This document shows positions 58,380 through 64,000 of a stretch of DNA of 64,000 nucleotides, in pieces. The notes beneath the pieces were generated by a model. That model had not been told where the DNA came from, searched no databases, and saw only the letters and a list, made by a program, of their open reading frames with translations. Source of the DNA: Strigamia acuminata (taxonomy: Eukaryota > Arthropoda > Chilopoda > Geophilomorpha > Linotaeniidae); contig CASHSZ010000065.1 in NCBI GenBank assembly GCA_949358305.1, positions 1-64,000 of the forward strand, written 5' to 3'. Positions within the stretch are counted from its first letter, which is position 1; the number at the start of each line of letters is the position of its first letter. Position numbers and translations under genes: made by a program.

Positions 58380-60560
58380 GCTTTATTTCTGTGTATGTAG
58401 TACATCACAAATCAATATTTAAAATACAAAAATAAAACGTTTTGCATTTAGACGATCGTTAATTTATGGGTTTTGTTGCCGGTGCTTTTGATAATCATTT
58501 TTCTGACGTAAATAACATTTTTTCGACGCTGGCACTGCAACATGGGTACTGCGTAATGCAATCATGTTATGTGTTTCATTGAAAGCATCTAGCGAGCAAT
58601 GTGCAAGTTATATCTCGGACAATTTACTCAGTTTTTCACACTCATACATACAACAGTAGCTAGATTTTTAAAAATCTATTTAGGCTTAAACAGCAAACAG
58701 CAGTAAAATACCCATTGATTTTGCGACCGACTGGCAGCATGACAAGGATGATATTGAGCAGTTCCTGTGGCCTACCGTCGGAGCTGCGTTCCCATAGCAT
58801 CCAATGAAAACAGAGGATTGCGCAAGGTGTCAGTCTGTGGCACAAAGACAGAACAACTCAGATCACGAGTGACTGGTCGTGTTTACGAGATGGACGATAC
58901 GACGATTGTGATGGCATTGAGAGGCGAGGTTGTGCCAGTTGGCCGTCCTGCAATGCACGGCAGGGCAAAGTTATTCCAACCACGCTGCCCACGTGGCCCT
59001 CAGAGCCTTGGTCAATGGTTGGTTTGGGTTGGGTTGCTGAAGGGAAACTCAACAAGCTAGGCAATAACACGGTGGACACGCAACCGCTAGACAATCACGG
59101 GAAGACTGTTAATCCCAAACTGTGTTCTCTGTGTTCTGTATCACATCGTGAATGGTGTCCACCGACCGCCACTCACAATTGTGGGCTTGTCCAGGGTATT
59201 GGAACATACAGGAAAGAAATGTGCCTTTCTTTTGCTTTAGGGGAAATGAATTCTGGTCATTTCGTAGTTTAATTCAAGCGGCGGTGCTGGGCTGAAACTG
59301 GCAACGTGTGGCCTTGGACCCATGTCCAACAAAACCATTGAGTGGCACATGTCCTTCATGCCTGCGTAATAGCAAGAATGAGACTTACACAACTCTCTCT
59401 TTCCACACTTTTCAAGTTTTTTCATGGTTCTGGATCACCAAAACTTGAGATCATGGGGGCTTTTGTAAAAAAAATTTTTGTTTTCTTTTCTTGGTGTGCA
59501 GCCCATTCCAAAGTAGTGGACCACTGCTGGGGTGCTTGACTGCTGAATTACGGTGGCAGCCGCACCAACAACTATGCTTACTGAAACACCATCATAAGAG
59601 CGACCGAGTTGTAAAGCAGTACGAAAGAGTGACTGGTACAAAAGAGCGACCGTTTATGTCAATCGATACGTTGGTAGCAATATATCGAATTGAAATCCCT
59701 ATGTGGAAGCTGCTTACTTTTAGAAATTAATATTTAGAGTTTTATGTGCTTATGGAATTGATGAAATACACAGAAAAGTCATGAAAAGTTGTAAGATATG
59801 AGTGCACACGGAACTAATATTTTTATAAACGTACTTACCTCCAAAGTATGTTTTGCGTGTTGCCTGCAGCAGAGTACAGATGACGTCTGGTGCAGTTTAT
59901 GTTTGAAATTTACATTTAGAATGTTTGATTAATTATTCATTCACAAGTCAGTGATGTAGGTACGCCCACCAGAGAAAGAGTTGTTGATTTTATATCTTTT
60001 CACTTTGCTCACCAGGTGCATTCATAGCTATTGAGATTCAATGTGGCGTTTGTTTCTTGGTACAGGGGTCAAGGCAGGGGTGTTTGGAACACACTGTTAA
60101 GAGACCGAAATGAGACAATTAAATCTTTACTTGGCGAGCAAACATACAAAAATTAAAAAACAGAAATAAAAATATTCTCTTTATTTCTGTGTTTGTACAT
60201 CACAAATCAATATTAAGAATACAAAAATAAACGTTTTGCATTTAGAATGCCTGCGACGATCGTTAATTTATGGGTTTCGTTGCCGGTGCTTTTGATAATC
60301 AATTTTCTGACGTAAAGAACATTTTTTTGAAGTTGGCACTCAACGTGGGTGTTGCTGTGAGAGATGTATAAGACAACCATTAGGTTTGATTGTCGTGACA
60401 AGACTGATTTATTCATGATTGTTACATATAGAACTGATCTTGACCAGAACTGGCCGCCAGAGGGAGCTATCGCTCACAGTTGCGTAATGCGATTATTGTT
60501 GAGGCTTGGAGGCTGGAAATGAGGCCATACTACAGTGCAGGCCAAAACTTTGGCCCAGTT
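58380..60560. repeat. Unclassified repeat R, copy 2 (Y-X)
   Basis: 58418-59750 matches segment Y of 26575-27840, and about 59750-60560 matches X of 28180-28880. It lacks the hAT MITE and the 316-bp solo LTR of the first copy, but carries its own 123-bp solo LTR (60356-60478). It ends with the same GGCCAAAACTTTGGCC palindrome. Confidence 0.8.
60356..60478 (+). mobile_element. Very short solo LTR, 123 bp
   Basis: TGTGAGAGATG to TATCGCTCACA, flanked by GTTGC on both sides (60351-60355 and 60479-60483). The other repeat-R copy has the empty site GGGTGTTGCGTAATG near 28808. The 5-bp duplication and TG/CA ends fit an LTR. Confidence 0.8.
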
Positions 60561-60630
60561 GGATAAATGATTAAAAAATAAACATTTTTCAAAATATAAT
60601 CAAACTAGCAGTAGATTTGCATTTTAATCA

Positions 60631-61246
60631 TCCATTAGTTCTAGAGAAAAAAATTATTTTATGAAGTGACATCAAAATTTAAGAGGCAAAAGTAAGTTAA
60701 CAAACTCTGTTACCCATCGAGAAACCTTACAACAATCTCTGTTAATGCTTTGTTGGCCCTCCTTTAGCTTGTACTATTACTTTCAATGATTCTGCCATAC
60801 TTTCAAGCAATTTTAGTAGCACTGTTTTAGACATACGTACTTTATACCCAAACATCAAGCAAAGCTAATTTCAACTATGAAACATTTTTTTCTCAACTCT
60901 AGAGAAACTGTTTGGGTCAAATCAAGAAATCATCTCGTAACTGTTCAATTGGATTAAGTTTCAAATAACTGAGAAGGTCATTGAAGATGTCTGATTTTTT
61001 TTTGGTGTGAAATATTCTGACGCAAATTTTGATGTATGTTTTTGGTTGTTATCCTGTTGCTACAACCAACTCCAATGTTTTTTTATTCCTCAAGATTTCT
61101 TTCTAAATTGTCTCTGTAAACATTAGTATCCATTATTTCTTTGATAGATTGGAGATTTCCAACCTTTCTCATCCCCATACCAACACTGAACTATTTTGTC
61201 AGGGCAGTCACTTCATAAAATAATTTTTTTCTCTAGAACTAATGGA
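60631..61246 (-). mobile_element. Tc1/mariner element, decayed, perfect 40-bp TIRs
   Basis: The arms 60631-60670 and 61207-61246 are perfect inverted copies beginning TCCATTAGTTCTAGAG. On the minus strand, transposase remnants read QQDNNQKHTSKF near 61050 and DLLSYLKLNPIEQL near 60960, the expected Tc1 catalytic motifs. The frames are broken. Confidence 0.8.
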
Positions 61247-61489
61247 TAGATTGTCATAAAATTTTAAGTTAACAAAGCAGAATGTTGGACAAATATTCAG
61301 TTAAAATTTCATTGGTTTTCCTCCTTTTTTTCTCGAGATACAGCCATGAGATTCAATATGTCACAATTGTTTTGCCCCCTACTGTAGTGTCTACAATGCC
61401 TCGCAGATTGAAGGCGGTCATACGATGCAGAGATCATCCAACCAAATACTAAACAAAAAAATAAAAATGTCCTATTTTCAAGTCGAAAT

Positions 61490-61640
61490 AAAGGAATTAT
61501 GTTGCACTTTCTAAACTTATGAAATGATTTTTTCAACTTTCTAAACTTATGAAATGATTTTTTCAACTTTCTAAACTTATGAAATGATTTTTTCAACTTT
61601 CTAAACTTATGAAATGATTTTTTCAACTTTCTAAACTTTT
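61490..61640. repeat. 30-bp minisatellite, about 4.5 copies
   Basis: The unit CTTTCTAAACTTATGAAATG plus ATTTTTTCAA is repeated in tandem. The minus-strand KFRKLKKSFH frame is a by-product. Confidence 0.93.
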
Positions 61641-61855
61641 GACACAAGTGAGGTTTTGAAAATCTCGATTTGTACCTAAACTATATAACTAAATATATGT
61701 AACTATAAGTTATTTTAGATGAAAAATAATTGTTTTATTCAAATCTGATGGTATAAATTGGTTTTGCTTAGCTTTTAAGTTATATTTTTGGTGTTATTCA
61801 CAAAGTGAGTGAATTTTTCACTCACTTTCTAAACTTTTGAAATGTAGTTGTAGAA

Positions 61856-61915
61856 GACACGAGTTTGACAAAGTTAAAATGACACAATTTTGACAAAGTT
61901 AAAATGACACAAGTT
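61856..61915. repeat. 25-bp satellite, left part of split array
   Basis: About two units of the 25-bp satellite, cut by the insertion that starts at 61916. Confidence 0.85.
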
Positions 61916-62971
61916 CAGGGTAATAATTCTGGCTCATTATAATGAGCCAGAATTATTACCCTGAATTAACAAAGTAACAATTCCTTAGCTTATTGTTGCC
62001 GCAACGGGACTTATCTAAAATAACTTCACTAACTTAATTCTTAACTCAAACTTCAAACTAATGACTGGAGAAATAATAACTCAATTATTTCTCATAAGAA
62101 AATGGGATTTATTCGTGACTTTGAATAAACTTAATATTTAAATACAGTATAAATGAAAGATATTATTTCGTGATAAAATAATAAATAAAACAATCAAAGA
62201 TATATTTCACTACAAGTGAAATAATCAAGAAAAATGGAAAATTATAAAGAATCTGATTGATCCGACGGCTCCACTTCTCGGAAGCGACGATCGCCTGGAT
62301 TCTCTTCACTCGACGCTCGGCTCGGCTTCGATGACTATTTATTATGGACTCAATTCCGTCACTACTACTTCGCTTTCGTATAATCGGGCTCAATCCCGAC
62401 TCTTCAAACTCCTCGTTGATCCCCGACTTCTCCAGCTCGCAACTCCTTCGTTTCAACGATGTCGTTGCGACTAATTTCGCTAACATCTTTCAAGCAAGCT
62501 CGTACTCGTAGCCCGATGATGGCGACGAATCTGCACGGTCTCTCCGCGGTGGTTTCACGGCGGCAAGACAAAGCTCTCGCTCAAACATTGATCGCTTGGC
62601 AAGAATAAGTTCCCCACTGTTAGGATTGCTAACAGCAAGAATATCTCACAATAATTGATATTATTGTAAGAAATGAGTCTCAATACTCAAGAACATCTCA
62701 AAACTGCTCAAAGAAGGTTTTTTCCAGTGGTAGTTTCATGATGTGTTTTTCTCTCAAATGTTGGGTTCAGACTGACTCTTTCTGTTGCTTGACAGGAAGT
62801 GTTTCCTGTCAGGGAGGGCTGTGGGCTGGTTTCCTTGGCGACCACCCACATCTCCTCCCACTTCCTGGTTGAGACTTGGATCATAAAAAATATTAAATAA
62901 AATAACTCAAATCAAATATTTAATTCAGGCTCATTCCTGTTACTTCCTCAGTGACCACTAGGGTCACTACA
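61916..62971 (-). mobile_element. 1056-bp LTR-type insertion in the satellite
   Basis: Flanked by AAGTT on both sides (61911-61915 and 62972-62976), a 5-bp duplication of the 25-bp satellite. On the minus strand it starts TGTAGTGACCCTAGTGG, as many LTRs do. The opposite end is a 48-bp perfect palindrome (61916-61963, arm CAGGGTAATAATTCTGGCTC) rather than the usual CA. It holds one minus-strand frame of 107 codons (62163-62486). A long solo LTR is the best fit. Confidence 0.6.
62163..62486 (-). CDS. Hypothetical 107-aa frame inside the LTR-type insertion
   Basis: Basic N-terminal half (TSLKRRSCELEK, SRAERRVKRIQAI) and a hydrophobic C-terminus (FPFFLIISLVVKYIFDCFIY). It begins near where a transcript from the LTR would start. 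No similarity recognised; it may be the start of a Gag-like frame or chance. Confidence 0.25.
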   Translation of the reverse strand: MLAKLVATTSLKRRSCELEKSGINEEFEESGLSPIIRKRSSSDGIESIINSHRSRAERRVKRIQAIVASEKWSRRINQILYNFPFFLIISLVVKYIFDCFIYYFITK

Positions 62972-63122
62972 AAGTTTGACAAAGTTAAAATGACACAAGT
63001 TTGACAAAGTTAAAATGACACAATTTTGACAAAGTTAAAATGACACAAGTTTGACAAAGTTAAAATGACACAATTTTGACAAAGTTAAAATGACACAAGT
63101 TTGACAAAGTTAAAACGACACA
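62972..63122. repeat. 25-bp satellite, right part of split array (about 6 copies)
   Basis: The same AAAGTTAAAATGACAC unit as at 45309-46234, with ACAAG and ACAATTTTG variants alternating. Confidence 0.93.
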
Positions 63123-63255
63123 TCAGTTTATAAATGATAAAATTTTACAATTGCTTATTCTGTATCTTCTTGTGTTTATAAAGATTAAAAGATTTAAGTA
63201 AACATCTTTATAATTTAGTAGTAATAGTAGAAAGCATTTTCCAATTATAATTCTG

Positions 63256-63592
63256 TTAAATGAAAATATTTATGACAGAAAACGTCGAGAGGCCGGTAAG
63301 AATACCAATTACAGAACCCATATTAGAAAACAATTTTGTGAGCGAAACTGTTCTTTCTTCTCTAATCACTTCTCTAACGTTTTCCGGAATCTTGTATAAA
63401 GCACGTGAATGGAGTAATCTTTTTTCCTCTGCCACTGCTGGATGGAATATGGTTTCTAGGCAGCGTGATTTGCATCGACAGTTTCTCTGAGGGTTTGTCT
63501 TCATTTGAGTTTCCAAATATTTTTTTTGCATTGCTTTAGCCTCTTCTAATTTAGTGCAAAGCGATGAATTGCTATTCTCCATAAATGGTAAT
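63256..63592 (-). CDS. Degenerin/ENaC channel last exon, duplicate copy
   Basis: The acceptor and frame are the same as at 46359-46698. It encodes the CRCKSRC motif, ENVREVIREERTVSL, and TM2 with GLS (LFSNMGSVIGILTGLS), ending NIFI and a stop. It belongs to another gene copy whose earlier exons lie beyond the window, upstream of the gene starting at 58216 and in the same orientation, which implies a tandem channel cluster. Confidence 0.78.
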
Positions 63593-63629
63593 CTATGAAT
63601 TGTTGAAATTATAATACATGCATGTACTA

Positions 63630-63830
63630 AGAAAAAAGTGAATTTCCAAACATTTCCAAGTTGGAAATTTATATAGAAAGTTTAAATTTATTCTCATGAG
63701 AAAATTTGAATTTAAATGAAAAAATAGTTTCAGCTAAGTGTATTTAAAATTTAAAAAATGGAGTGTATTGTGAAATTTTAAAATTTCTCAATTGAAAATG
63801 TTTGTTAACTTTTTGTAAGAAATCCTACGT
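63630..63830. mobile_element. Degraded CACTA-like relic, duplicate
   Basis: Matches 46738-46975 base for base over most of its length, confirming that the duplication spans the exon and its upstream intron. Confidence 0.55.
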
Positions 63831-64000
63831 GAACCCCATGTTCAAAGCCCAATGAAAACTAAGAACTGAAACATTTTGCCAATTTAGCTGAAACTGTTGG
63901 AATTATTCAAACATCCTGTGCATTATATCGTAACGTCCGTCTTACATTTCGAATTAAGTGTATAAACGTTCATAGAACATTCAGTGTATATTTGATATGT

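Noticed and set aside
61309-61647. 112-codon frame with KFRKLKKSFH repeats
   Set aside because: It is a product of the 30-bp minisatellite and Tc1 remnant sequence.

Overview
This is nuclear DNA of an invertebrate animal. It is AT-rich, has short GT-AG introns, C2H2 zinc-finger genes, a CDC5L-like splicing-factor fragment and degenerin/ENaC-type channel exons, and it is packed with animal-type transposons (hAT, Tc1/mariner, Harbinger, CACTA-like, Gypsy, Copia and many MITEs). An arthropod or other ecdysozoan is likely, but the sequence does not settle it. I saw no tRNA, rRNA, CRISPR or bacterial-type operon.

Layout. 0-5 kb: simple repeats and one well-supported six-exon minus-strand gene (3349-4784) that open reading frames alone do not reveal; its upstream region carries E2F-like and CCAAT-like boxes. 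5-6.3 kb: an imperfect foldback palindrome. 6.3-11.5 kb: a roughly 5.2 kb nested palindromic array, with 56-bp repeats in forward orientation, then six 612/624-bp hairpin units, then the same 56-bp repeats inverted. 11.5-17.5 kb: repeat-rich DNA with several terminal-inverted-repeat elements and gene scraps. 17539-23195: a complete, apparently very young Gypsy retrotransposon (identical LTRs, 5-bp target duplication, one open 1599-codon Gag-Pol). 23.3-29.7 kb: MITEs, a CACTA-like element, an unclassified 2-kb repeat, a hAT MITE, a solo LTR and a Tc1 relic. 29.7-35.4 kb: a C-terminal gene fragment whose exon is split by a MITE, a frameshifted Harbinger transposase, a large palindromic element and a CDC5L fragment.

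35.5-44.4 kb: a duplicated neighbourhood with three related zinc-finger genes (A frameshifted, B broken by an insertion and a 310-bp triplication, C intact). The units share an upstream non-coding exon plus intron, and two of them are accompanied by CDC5L pieces and by copies of an unknown single-pass membrane-protein gene.

45.3-64 kb: a degenerin/ENaC locus on the minus strand. A first exon (57755-58216) encodes a channel N-terminus with TM1. One continuous exon (49863-50681) runs from the cysteine region and TM2 of one channel through a linker directly into TM1 of a second channel. A last exon (46359-46698) encodes another TM2. This suggests a gene encoding two channel subunits in one chain. 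A near-intact Copia element (50797-55754) lies inside this locus. A second, duplicated last exon lies at 63256-63592, and both last exons are followed by the same 25-bp satellite.

Many insertions can be proved inside the window, because duplicated sequences supply the matching empty sites.
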